The notes: a model not told the origin generated them from the sequence alone. A stretch of 6,922 bases of DNA from Myxococcales bacterium (GCA_004554395.1 SFMP01000005.1:1-6922); one strand, 5' to 3'; shown: positions 1 through 6,603, numbered from the stretch's first letter. Made by a program: numbers and translations.

Positions 1-52
1 AAAGGCGACGGGACTACCGCTCGACCAAGTTCAAAGCTTGCCACTACAATAG
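1..52 (+). CDS. C-terminal end of an Rpn/PDDEXK-like protein (partial, runs off left edge)
   Basis: The frame starting at base 2 encodes KATGLPLDQVQSLPLQ and stops at TAG 50-52. The same residues, with Ser for Pro at one position, end the downstream ORF 95-346. The motif TGL-x-LDQVQSL resembles the last helix of the C-terminal tails of Rpn-family recombination-promoting nucleases / putative transposases (PDDEXK_2), which commonly end in a TGLS-x-EEI-x-L type helix. The nuclease domain, if there is one, lies outside the window, so the assignment depends on this short tail and its better-preserved copy. This could be the end of a full-length gene or of another tail-only copy like the one at 95-346. 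Confidence 0.5.
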   Translation, partial: KATGLPLDQVQSLPLQ

Positions 53-81
53 CGACGCTCGACGCGCTCTTTGCACTCGGT

Positions 82-89
82 GAGGAAAG
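82..89 (+). promoter_or_regulatory. Ribosome binding site deciding the start at 95
   Basis: GAGGAAAG lies 5 bases before ATG 95-97 (8 bases if GAGGA is taken as the core). It supports ATG 95 over the in-frame TTG at 71, which lies upstream of this site and has no comparable sequence before it. This purine run is just past the point where the duplicated segment ends, so it is not in the part shared with the sequence after 373. Confidence 0.5.
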
Positions 90-94
90 ATAAA

Positions 95-346
95 ATGGAC
101 AGTTTTATGCAAGAAGTCTTTAGACGCGGGGAAATGAGTGGTGAAATGCGCGGTGAAATGCGCGGTGAAATGCGCGGTGAAATGCGCGGTGAAGAACGTG
201 GGGAAAAACGGGGCGTAGAAAAAGGCGCACGAGATAAGGCTCTCGATATCGCTAAAAATATGCGTGCCATGAAGTTATCTGACGATATCGTCGCAAAGGC
301 GACGGGACTATCGCTCGACCAAGTTCAAAGCTTGCCACTACAATAG
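95..346 (+). CDS. Rpn/PDDEXK-like C-terminal tail protein, nuclease domain absent (83 aa)
   Basis: The predicted product has 83 residues. Residues 1-13 are a short lead. Residues 14-39 are Gly/Glu/Arg-rich, with a four-residue GEMR repeat in four perfect copies plus degenerate ones. Residues ~48-83 form a helical tail (ALDIAKNMRAMKLSDDIVAK, then TGLSLDQVQSL) that looks like a small helix-turn-helix. Charged G-E-x-x repeats followed by an IA-x-x-M-x-x-x-x-L / TGLS tail are typical of the C-terminus of Rpn-family PD-(D/E)XK nucleases annotated as putative transposases. No nuclease motif is present here, so this is probably a duplicated gene end. The good ribosome binding site leaves expression possible. 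It lies in the same frame as the stop of the upstream copy at 50-52. The family is inferred from pattern memory; activity is unknown. Confidence 0.5.
   Translation: MDSFMQEVFRRGEMSGEMRGEMRGEMRGEMRGEERGEKRGVEKGARDKALDIAKNMRAMKLSDDIVAKATGLSLDQVQSLPLQ
128..211 (+). repeat. 12-bp in-frame tandem repeat encoding GEMR
   Basis: GGTGAAATGCGC occurs four times without change at 140-151, 152-163, 164-175 and 176-187. A degenerate unit precedes it (128-139) and two follow (188-199 and 200-211). The 12-bp period keeps the reading frame, so copy-number change would alter protein length by four residues per unit without a frameshift. Confidence 0.9.
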
Positions 347-386
347 CGACGTTCGACGCGTTCTTTGCACTCGATGGTTGAGCTAA

Positions 387-420
387 GGGCGGCGTATTGG
401 CCTTGCGCCAATAGCCGCCC
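387..420 (+). repeat. Bulged-G hairpin element 1
   Basis: Outer stem GGGCGGC (387-393) pairs perfectly with GCCGCCC (414-420). G394 is unpaired. Inner stem TATTGGC (395-401) pairs with GCCAATA (407-413) around loop CTTGC. This gives 14 base pairs interrupted by one bulged G. No T-run follows, so it does not look like a terminator for the ORF ending at 346. Confidence 0.85.
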
Positions 421-426
421 AGCGTA

Positions 427-452
427 GGCGTATTGCCCAACGGGCAATAGCC
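427..452 (+). repeat. Bulged-G hairpin element 2
   Basis: Outer stem GGC (427-429) pairs with GCC (450-452). G430 is unpaired. Inner stem TATTGCCC (431-438) pairs with GGGCAATA (442-449) around loop AAC. The architecture and the TATTG/CAATA core match the hairpin at 387-420, but the inner stem continues CCC instead of GC and the partner arm has changed to match. Confidence 0.85.
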
Positions 453-460
453 GGAGCCAG

Positions 461-593
461 AGCCCGTATTGAGCCCGAGAGGGCGAAATAGGGCGTACAG
501 GAGCCCGTATTGAGCCCGAGAGGGCGAAATAGGGCGTACAGGAGCCCGTATTGAGCCCGAGAGGGCGAAATAGGGCGTACAGGAGCCCGTATT
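461..593 (+). repeat. 41-bp tandem repeat, three units plus partial, each a hairpin
   Basis: Units start at 461, 502 and 543, and a fourth begins at 584 but changes after ten bases. The three full units are identical. In unit 1, GCCC (462-465) pairs with GGGC (491-494), G466 is unpaired, TATT (467-470) pairs with AATA (487-490), GA (471-472) faces GA (485-486), and GCCC (473-476) pairs with GGGC (481-484) around loop GAGA. As RNA this would be a helix with a bulged G, tandem G·A pairs and a GNRA tetraloop. The 41-bp period is not a multiple of three and units adjoin directly with no variable spacers, so this is neither coding nor CRISPR. Confidence 0.9.
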
Positions 594-611
594 GCCAGCC
601 GGCAATAGGGC
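585..611 (+). repeat. Bulged-G hairpin element 6
   Basis: Outer stem GCCC (585-588) pairs with GGGC (608-611). G589 is unpaired. Inner stem TATTGCC (590-596) pairs with GGCAATA (601-607) around loop AGCC. It keeps the outer stem of the 41-bp array but replaces the interior, so it looks like a hybrid of the array unit and the perfect-inner-stem type at 427-452. Confidence 0.85.
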
Positions 612-661
612 GACAAAACGCGACTCAAGAGCGAAAAAAAGCGGCCCACCAATACGGTTTC

Positions 662-690
662 TTGCCAAGTTTGCGTTCGTCATGTATTTA
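662..690 (+). promoter_or_regulatory. Putative sigma70-type promoter for frr
   Basis: TTGCCA (662-667) and TATTTA (685-690) are separated by 17 bases. They match four of six positions each of the TTGACA and TATAAT consensus. Transcription would begin near 697 and leave a leader of about 45 bases before the frr start. The position, between the hairpin block and frr, is right for an operon promoter. It is a consensus match only. Confidence 0.35.
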
Positions 691-741
691 ACGCGCGTTT
701 TTGCGAATCAACGCAATCATTTGAGTACAGTGGAGATTGAC

Positions 742-1299
742 ATGGTTGAGGAATTTTTGACGGAATTGAAATCGGGCTATGAACAAGCGGTTGTGTCATT
801 GCGCCGCGAGGTGGCGAAGATCCGCACGGGGCGAGCGAATCCGAATATTTTGGAGGGTTTGCGGGTCGATTATTATGGCACGCCGACGCCCGTGATGCAG
901 ATTTCGGCGGTCAAAGTTGCCGATGCTCGCATGATCACGATTCAGCCCTATGAACGCACGATGATAAACGCCATTGAAAAGGCGATTTTGACGTCGGATT
1001 TGGGGCTCAATCCGTCGAATGATGGCACGATTATCCGTTTGCCCGTGCCGGCGCTCACCGGTGAACGACGCCGTGAGTTTACGAAACAGGTCAAGGAAAT
1101 CGGCGAAAAGACGAAGATCGCCATCCGGAATCAGCGACGCGATATGAATGACATGCTCAAATCGACGCAGAAAGACGGCGATATCACCGAAGATGAGCTC
1201 AAGAAGGGGTTGACAAAAGTCCAGGAATTGACCGACGATGTGACGAAGAAGATCGACGAAATCGTCGCCGAAAAAGAAAAAGAAATCCTCGATATTTAG
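742..1299 (+). CDS. frr: Ribosome recycling factor (RRF), full length
   Basis: RRF works with elongation factor G in the cytoplasm to split post-termination ribosomes after peptide release. The 185-residue product has the same length as the E. coli protein and, as I recall that sequence, aligns without gaps. Hallmarks seen are KIRTGRA (26-32), YYGTPTP (44-50), ASDLGLN-like TSDLGLNP (84-91), LTGERRREFTK (105-115) and RNQRRDMND (129-137), with Arg at the position of the functionally important Arg132. Residues ~1-30 and ~106-185 would form the three-helix bundle and ~31-105 the beta domain. ATG 742 is chosen because GGAG (732-735) lies six bases upstream and the length fits. An in-frame ATG at 682 would add an unusual extension. 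In many bacteria frr follows pyrH, but here a repeat block precedes it. The next gene starts 12 bases after the stop. Confidence 0.97.
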   Translation: MVEEFLTELKSGYEQAVVSLRREVAKIRTGRANPNILEGLRVDYYGTPTPVMQISAVKVADARMITIQPYERTMINAIEKAILTSDLGLNPSNDGTIIRLPVPALTGERRREFTKQVKEIGEKTKIAIRNQRRDMNDMLKSTQKDGDITEDELKKGLTKVQELTDDVTKKIDEIVAEKEKEILDI

Positions 1300-1311
1300 T
1301 TTCGTGTAGAC

Positions 1312-4300
1312 ATGAATAGGGAAGCAGAAGTTCTGGAGATGCCGCGCGGAGGCGAGAGCGATGCCGTGACGGCGCGCCGCATTGCGCAGGGTCGATCGGT
1401 CGTGGAGCGATATGCCGAGCGGCTCGATATTGCGACGGATCACCTCGATCCGCCTGCCGCCTCGGAAGTCTATTGCGCTTTGGGCGAGTTGCACGAAGGG
1501 CTCATCGAAAACGACAGTGCGCAAGTCGAATCGGATTACCGCAAGGCGCAGGAACTGTTCCCGCAGAGCCATATCGCCAATATGGGATTGCGGCGGCTCA
1601 GCCGCGTCGAGGGCGATTATGGCGCCGTTTTGGCGTCGCTAGAGTGCGAGTTGCAAGGGGCGACGCGCTCCGAAAACCGGCGCGCTCTGCAACTCGAGTT
1701 GGCGCGTACCTATCTGTATTGCGAATGCGATGCCGAAAAGACGATTGCCATTTTAGAGATGCTAGAGGGCGACGCGGGCGAGGCGTCGACGTATACATCG
1801 GAGACGGAGACGTTTGACCCAGAAGTCTTTCTGCTTTGGGAAGATGCGCTTTTGGCGACAGGTGCTTGGGATCGCTATGTGGGCAAGCTGCGCGAGGCGC
1901 TCAAACAGCAGTCCGAAACGGGCATGATGACGCAACATATCGAAGAGCGCTTGTGGCTTCTCTATCGGTATCTCATGCCCGATGCCCAGCAGGCGGCACT
2001 TTTGAGTCACCACCTCATGTGCCACCAACCGCTCGACGACGAACTCGTCGACGATGCCTTGATGCGGGCGGTCAACGAAGCGAGTAAGGATGAGCGCGTC
2101 GACATTTTGACGAAGGCCGTGGAGCGGTTGGTTGGATCGCCGCGAGCCGACTTCTATCGCGCATTATTAGCCGATGTCGCGGCTTTCGACTTCGACGACC
2201 CCGACCACGCCATCGACGTTTTGAGCGAATTGTCGTCGACGAGCGATTTGTTTTTGTTGCACCCGCTCATCGAGTTATTGAGCGACGGCGACCGCGTCGA
2301 AGATATGTTGAGCATCGTCGTGCGATGCCTCGAAAGCCTCGGATCGCCTCAGCAAAAAGCTGAACAGCTCTATGCAATTGCGTGCATCATGCGCGACGAA
2401 ATCGAAAACGAAGACGCCGCATTCGACGTTTTGCGAGAAGCTATCGATACATATCCGTCCCATGCGCCAACCGTCGAAGCACTCGCAGAGATCTACACGC
2501 GACGTGCCGAATGGGAAAACTTGGCACAGCTCTACGAACTCGAATTGAGCTATGCCATTGAGCACCAGCTCCCCGAATACACGCCCGAACTCTTTGCCAT
2601 TCGCCATGCGCGTTTGGCGCAAATCTACGAGCAATTGGGCTTCGCGCTCAACGCCTTTAACCATTATAAAGCCGTTTTGGCGATAAAACCCGACGACATT
2701 GCCGCGCTCAAGGGCGCCAGCCGCATGGCGCAGTGCGGTGGCAACTGGACCGAGCTATTACAACTCTATGCGACGGCCGAGGGGTGCACGCAAGATACGC
2801 GCGAACATAGCTATTTGCTCGAGCGCATTGCGCAAATCGCCGATGTCTATCTCAACGATGCCGATACGGCTTGTACCGCGCTCGAAGCGCTCCGCGCCAT
2901 CGATCCCAACTTCTCTTCGTCGCTCGCCGCCCTAGCCAGACTCTACCTCAAGCTCGAAAAATGGGATGCCCTCATCGCCCTCACCGACGAAGAAATCGCC
3001 ACGGTCAACGATTCCGAATACAAAGCGACGCTTTTGTGCAAAAATGGCGAAATCTCCGAACGCCATTTGTCGAATATTCCGCAGGCGATTTTGTATTACG
3101 AAAAAGCCCGCCAAGCGTCGAAAGCCAATCGGGAGGCGATGTTTGCCCTCGAATCGCTCTACACGCATCAAAAAGCCTGGGAAAAACTCGTCGATCTCTA
3201 CAAAAGCGCCGTATCGCTCACGTCCGATGTCATGGTCAAAGGCGCGTATCTGCGCAAGATGGCCGATACTCTCGAAATCGAACTCGATAGCGAAGAAGAA
3301 GCCGTCGCCGTCTACGAAACGTGCCTGCAACTCAATTGCCGCGACTACATCGCGCGATCGTATCTATTGCGCTACTATCGGCGACTCGATAATTGGGAAG
3401 AATTCATCCGCATTCTCGACGTCGAATACGAAGCCGGTGGCACGATGGGCATGCCTTGGCTCACGCTGTATTGGAAATCGCGCGTCGAACTCTATCGCCT
3501 CAATCGAGAAGAAAACGCCCTCGAAACGCTAGCCCGTGCCGTCGAACTAAACCTCGACCACATCGGACTCATGCGCATGTGGCTCTTGCAAGCTCGTCGC
3601 CTCGGTCACGCCGACATTGCCAAGCAAAAGCTCGAATCGTGGTTGCCACAAATCAGCGATGAACAAGCTCGCATCGACGTCGAAATGGCCATCGCCGATC
3701 TCACGCTCGAAGAAACGCGCGATATGCGTTCACTCGAACATTTTATCGATCGCAAAGACATACTCACGCGATATAAGAGTTGTGGATCGCGCTTCGTATC
3801 GATGGCGCTCGTCGCCAACGATTCGGCGCACGGTCGCTGGCTCTCGCGCTTATCGCTAGCCCTCTTGCCGCGCCAAACGAAAGAAATGAAATTCCATGCG
3901 CTCTTGGCGTCTATCGTGCTCAACATGCCCGATGCCGTGCGAGATCAAGCCCACGACGTGTTGTGCGCCATCGGCGATGGCGCCATCGCACGCCGGCTCT
4001 GGTGCGCTCTGCCGCCCAATAAACGCCCCGATTTCAGACGACTCGATTTGGCTCTCCTCGACGATCCCTCGAGCCAAGCCCAAGATCTGCGCCGCTGGCG
4101 CGTCTTATCGCGACTGCTCAACGGAATCGTCGACGATCCGACCGACGATCTACTCCCCGATTGCCGCGACGAAGCCTTGTCGTATCGCCCCGATCTCGAA
4201 CTCCTATCGGCGTATTTCGAAAAATTCGAGCAGTGGAATAAGCTCCTCGAAGTCCTCATGGTCCAAGAGAAAAACGCCTGCAACGAACAAGAATACATCC

Positions 4301-6369
4301 AAGTCATCTTGCAACGCGCCTGGGTCTTGGAAAAAGTCAAACAACACGAAAATGCCCTCGTCTGCGTTCGCCAAGCGTGCCGCGAAACGTCGTACGACGA
4401 CGATTTGCGATTCAAACTCTATCAATACCTCGAACGGAGCGCCGATTGGGATTTCTTAGCCGAACAAATCCGACTCCACATCATCGAAGAAAAAGATCGG
4501 CAAATCCAGAGCGAACTCTGGCGACGCCTTGCCGATATCTATTCCAATGGCATGAACAATCTCGAGGAATCGCTCAAATGCCTCAATCAAGCCTATCAAT
4601 GCGATAATTCTCAAGGCGATGTGCTTTGCCGCATTTCCGAGACCGCCGAAAAAATCGGCGAATTCGATATCGCACGCCGAGCGCTCGACGATTATATACG
4701 CTACCATGCCCCATCGCTCGACGAACAACTCAAACTCCAACCCAGGCTCCTCGAACTCCACTTCTACAAGCCCGGCGGCGACCCGCTCCGCATCATTGCG
4801 TATTTCGACGATTTGCTACAAAAATCGGTCGACGCTCGCGATTGCCGAATCTACCTCGCCAAAGCCCATGCGATGGCGGGCGATCCAGCGCGAGCCGCAC
4901 AGCTCATTCTCAGCGTCGTCGACGCCAATATCGCCGACGAAGACCTCGACCTCTGGTGCCTCTTAGCCGACCTCTACCTCGACAAACTCGACGAACCCAA
5001 ACAAGGTGAAGAACTCCTCTGGAAACTCTTCCAAATGTTCCCCGAACGCGAATCGATATTTACGCGCCTCAATGCGCTCTATACGACGCCCGCCGAACGA
5101 AAACTCTTCGTCGCCAACCTCGAACAAAGCGTCAATCAGAGCGATGCCATTCGCTCAAATCACGCCCTCGTGCGCAAATATCTCGGTTTCTGCGCCAATA
5201 TCTTAGGGCAAGAACTCGGCATTTGGAAAGAAGCCCAAGACCTATTCACGCGTGCGCTCGAAGTCTCGAGCGAGCCCTCGGCCGACCTCGTCAAAAACCG
5301 CGCCTACGCCCGTTGCCGAGTCCCCGGCGAAGCCCGTTGCGCCTACGAAGAATTCTGCCAACTCCTCACCGACGATCCCTTCCAAGTCGACATCTATCGC
5401 GCCGCTTTCGACATCTGCAAACGAAACCGCGCCACCGACCGCGAACGCATCCTCAAACAACTCGCACAAGTCTTCATCCCCGACGCCGGACTCCACCTCG
5501 ACGCCACTTCGTTGCGCCCAAAAATGATGGATTCCCGCCCACTCAGCGACGAAGTCTTGCTCAAACACCTCTCGCCACGCCCCCTCCAAACCGCCCAAAT
5601 CATGCTCCACGAGGCCATGCCCATCTTGTCGCGCGCCCTGCGCGACGACGTGCCCCGCAAGACAAACCTCGGCGGCGACAAAGTCAAAGACCCAAAAATC
5701 ACAGGCCTCTTCGACATGTGCGCACAAGCCTTCGGCATCCACGGCATCAAAGGCTTCCTAGGCCACGACACGAGCCCCATCCCCACCGTCCTCGACGATC
5801 CACCCGCCTACTGGATTTATGCCGACACATGGGCGACGCTCCCACAAGAGCTCCAACGACACTGGGCGGGCTACGCCTGCGGCATGCTCTGGACCGGCAT
5901 TTCGCGACTACTCTACTCCGATCCGCAAAAAATCTGGCGCTGCCTCGACGGCATCTACTACCTCGCCACCGGCAACGGCATCGTCGTGCGCGACGCCTAC
6001 ACAAAAGAAGCCGCCGAACGCATCGACACCATCTTCGAACGCGGCACGCGAAAAGCCGTCGCCACCATGATCGACGAAATCGGCACAGAAAACATCCCCA
6101 TCACCGCCGCTCCACTATGGCTCGACGGCATCTGGGCTACCGCCGACCGCGCAGGCCTACTCTTCTCGGGCAGCCTCGGCGCCTCTCTCCCCGCCATCCT
6201 ACTCGCCGAAGGCTGGAACCCCGAAAACACCGACCAAGACTACCTCGCCGCCCGCTACAAACATTCCAAACGCCTCACACCACTCGTCAAATTCGCACTC
6301 TCCGATGACTACCTCGCTTTGCGTTTCCACGCCGGACTCGCCATGAAACCGAGCATTATCAACGGTTAG
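1312..6369 (+). CDS. Giant TPR-like solenoid protein with degenerate C-terminal M48-like domain (1685 aa)
   Basis: No specific function is recognised. The 1685-residue product has no signal peptide or membrane segment, so it should be cytoplasmic. Residues ~50-1370 are mostly paired amphipathic helices of TPR type. A recurring W-[DEN]-x-[LF] motif closes one helix class at ~401 (WENLAQLY), 479, 551 (WDALIAL), 623 (WEKLVDLY), 695 (WEEFIRIL), 975 and 1046. The five from 401 to 695 are 72-78 residues apart, about two TPRs per unit. Residues ~1400-1685 are not TPR. They include PQELQRHWAGYACG (~1511), TADRAGLLFSG (~1610) and SDDYLALRFHAGLAM (~1664), a pattern I recall from the ends of large myxobacterial TPR proteins and reminiscent of M48 peptidases without HExxH. 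The start has no clear Shine-Dalgarno sequence, and the 12-base gap from frr suggests co-transcription and perhaps translational coupling. GC skew reverses along the gene. A scaffold or protein-interaction role is likely but unproven. Confidence 0.85.
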   Translation: MNREAEVLEMPRGGESDAVTARRIAQGRSVVERYAERLDIATDHLDPPAASEVYCALGELHEGLIENDSAQVESDYRKAQELFPQSHIANMGLRRLSRVEGDYGAVLASLECELQGATRSENRRALQLELARTYLYCECDAEKTIAILEMLEGDAGEASTYTSETETFDPEVFLLWEDALLATGAWDRYVGKLREALKQQSETGMMTQHIEERLWLLYRYLMPDAQQAALLSHHLMCHQPLDDELVDDALMRAVNEASKDERVDILTKAVERLVGSPRADFYRALLADVAAFDFDDPDHAIDVLSELSSTSDLFLLHPLIELLSDGDRVEDMLSIVVRCLESLGSPQQKAEQLYAIACIMRDEIENEDAAFDVLREAIDTYPSHAPTVEALAEIYTRRAEWENLAQLYELELSYAIEHQLPEYTPELFAIRHARLAQIYEQLGFALNAFNHYKAVLAIKPDDIAALKGASRMAQCGGNWTELLQLYATAEGCTQDTREHSYLLERIAQIADVYLNDADTACTALEALRAIDPNFSSSLAALARLYLKLEKWDALIALTDEEIATVNDSEYKATLLCKNGEISERHLSNIPQAILYYEKARQASKANREAMFALESLYTHQKAWEKLVDLYKSAVSLTSDVMVKGAYLRKMADTLEIELDSEEEAVAVYETCLQLNCRDYIARSYLLRYYRRLDNWEEFIRILDVEYEAGGTMGMPWLTLYWKSRVELYRLNREENALETLARAVELNLDHIGLMRMWLLQARRLGHADIAKQKLESWLPQISDEQARIDVEMAIADLTLEETRDMRSLEHFIDRKDILTRYKSCGSRFVSMALVANDSAHGRWLSRLSLALLPRQTKEMKFHALLASIVLNMPDAVRDQAHDVLCAIGDGAIARRLWCALPPNKRPDFRRLDLALLDDPSSQAQDLRRWRVLSRLLNGIVDDPTDDLLPDCRDEALSYRPDLELLSAYFEKFEQWNKLLEVLMVQEKNACNEQEYIQVILQRAWVLEKVKQHENALVCVRQACRETSYDDDLRFKLYQYLERSADWDFLAEQIRLHIIEEKDRQIQSELWRRLADIYSNGMNNLEESLKCLNQAYQCDNSQGDVLCRISETAEKIGEFDIARRALDDYIRYHAPSLDEQLKLQPRLLELHFYKPGGDPLRIIAYFDDLLQKSVDARDCRIYLAKAHAMAGDPARAAQLILSVVDANIADEDLDLWCLLADLYLDKLDEPKQGEELLWKLFQMFPERESIFTRLNALYTTPAERKLFVANLEQSVNQSDAIRSNHALVRKYLGFCANILGQELGIWKEAQDLFTRALEVSSEPSADLVKNRAYARCRVPGEARCAYEEFCQLLTDDPFQVDIYRAAFDICKRNRATDRERILKQLAQVFIPDAGLHLDATSLRPKMMDSRPLSDEVLLKHLSPRPLQTAQIMLHEAMPILSRALRDDVPRKTNLGGDKVKDPKITGLFDMCAQAFGIHGIKGFLGHDTSPIPTVLDDPPAYWIYADTWATLPQELQRHWAGYACGMLWTGISRLLYSDPQKIWRCLDGIYYLATGNGIVVRDAYTKEAAERIDTIFERGTRKAVATMIDEIGTENIPITAAPLWLDGIWATADRAGLLFSGSLGASLPAILLAEGWNPENTDQDYLAARYKHSKRLTPLVKFALSDDYLALRFHAGLAMKPSIING

Positions 6370-6387
6370 CGCTCTCTTTTGATGGCG

Positions 6388-6533
6388 CGGCTATTGCCCT
6401 GCGGGCAATACGCCTTCGCCGTTGCGCTATTGGCTTTGCCAATACGCGCAACATACCTTCGGTGCGCTCGGCTATTGCCCTGCGGGCAATACGCCTTCGC
6501 CGTTGCGCTATTGGCTTTGCCAATACGCGCAAC
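6388..6533 (-). repeat. Two identical 65-bp units, each with two bulged-G hairpins
   Basis: Bases 6388-6452 and 6469-6533 are identical over 65 bp and separated by a 16-bp spacer, giving an 81-bp period. In copy 1, hairpin a pairs GGC (6389-6391) with GCC (6412-6414) and TATTGCCC (6392-6399) with GGGCAATA (6403-6410), leaving C6411 unpaired. Hairpin b pairs GTTGCGC (6421-6427) with GCGCAAC (6446-6452) and TATTGGC (6428-6434) with GCCAATA (6438-6444), leaving C6445 unpaired. Read on the minus strand these match the left-flank elements: outer stem, bulged G, then TATTG. They begin 19 bases after the stop of the long gene. No T-run follows them. Confidence 0.9.
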
Positions 6534-6535
6534 TT

Positions 6536-6580
6536 GCGCGGCTATGTGCTCACTGCGTTGCGCGCATACACCGCGCTTTT
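6536..6580 (+). terminator. Possible operon terminator built from a diverged bulged hairpin
   Basis: GCGCGG (6536-6541) pairs with CCGCGC (6571-6576). The stem continues through TATGTGC (6543-6549) with GCGCATA (6562-6568), including one G·T pair, and TTTT (6577-6580) follows directly. It is the first structure after the long gene with both a strong GC stem and a T-run, but the T-run is short and the loop is long (12 bases), so termination is uncertain. On the minus strand it has the same layout as the bulged-G hairpins: an outer stem of 7 pairs ending in a wobble, an unpaired G and an inner stem starting TATG. Confidence 0.35.
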
Positions 6581-6603
6581 CGGGATCGCAGTCCATCCCC
6601 CAC

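Larger units (their letters stand above)
1..373. repeat. Tandem duplication with 294-bp period (gene tail)
   Basis: Bases 1-79 match 295-373 at 76 of 79 positions. The three differences (17/311, 58/352, 67/361) are all C in the left copy and T in the right copy. Similarity ends abruptly after TTGCACTCG in both copies. The period is 294 bp, or 98 codons, so both copies lie in the same reading frame. The left copy is cut by the window edge, so the full length of the duplicated segment cannot be seen. Confidence 0.85.

Noticed and set aside
461..611. Possible CRISPR array in the regular 41-bp repeats
   Set aside because: Units adjoin directly and are identical over their whole length, with no unique spacers and no cas genes in view. 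The same holds for the 44-bp and 43-bp arrays at 6604-6922.
252..683. Minus-strand open frame of 143 codons across the hairpin block, and a plus-strand start for frr at 592
   Set aside because: The minus-strand product is simply a translation of the 41-bp repeat in rotating frames. The 592 start is a TTG inside a hairpin and would add 50 residues not found in RRF.
796..1572. Minus-strand open frame of 258 codons
   Set aside because: It lies antisense to frr and the start of the long TPR gene, has no recognisable family pattern, and is explained by codon bias of the real genes.
5223..6308. Plus-strand open frame of 361 codons in a second frame inside the long gene
   Set aside because: The product is an Arg/Pro/His-rich low-complexity string, as expected when C-rich codons are read out of frame. 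The TPR frame is continuous and carries the domain patterns.
6583..6600. Small inverted repeat GGGAT / ATCCC before the 44-bp array
   Set aside because: A 5-bp stem with an 8-base loop is expected by chance in this composition, and no T-run or second copy accompanies it.
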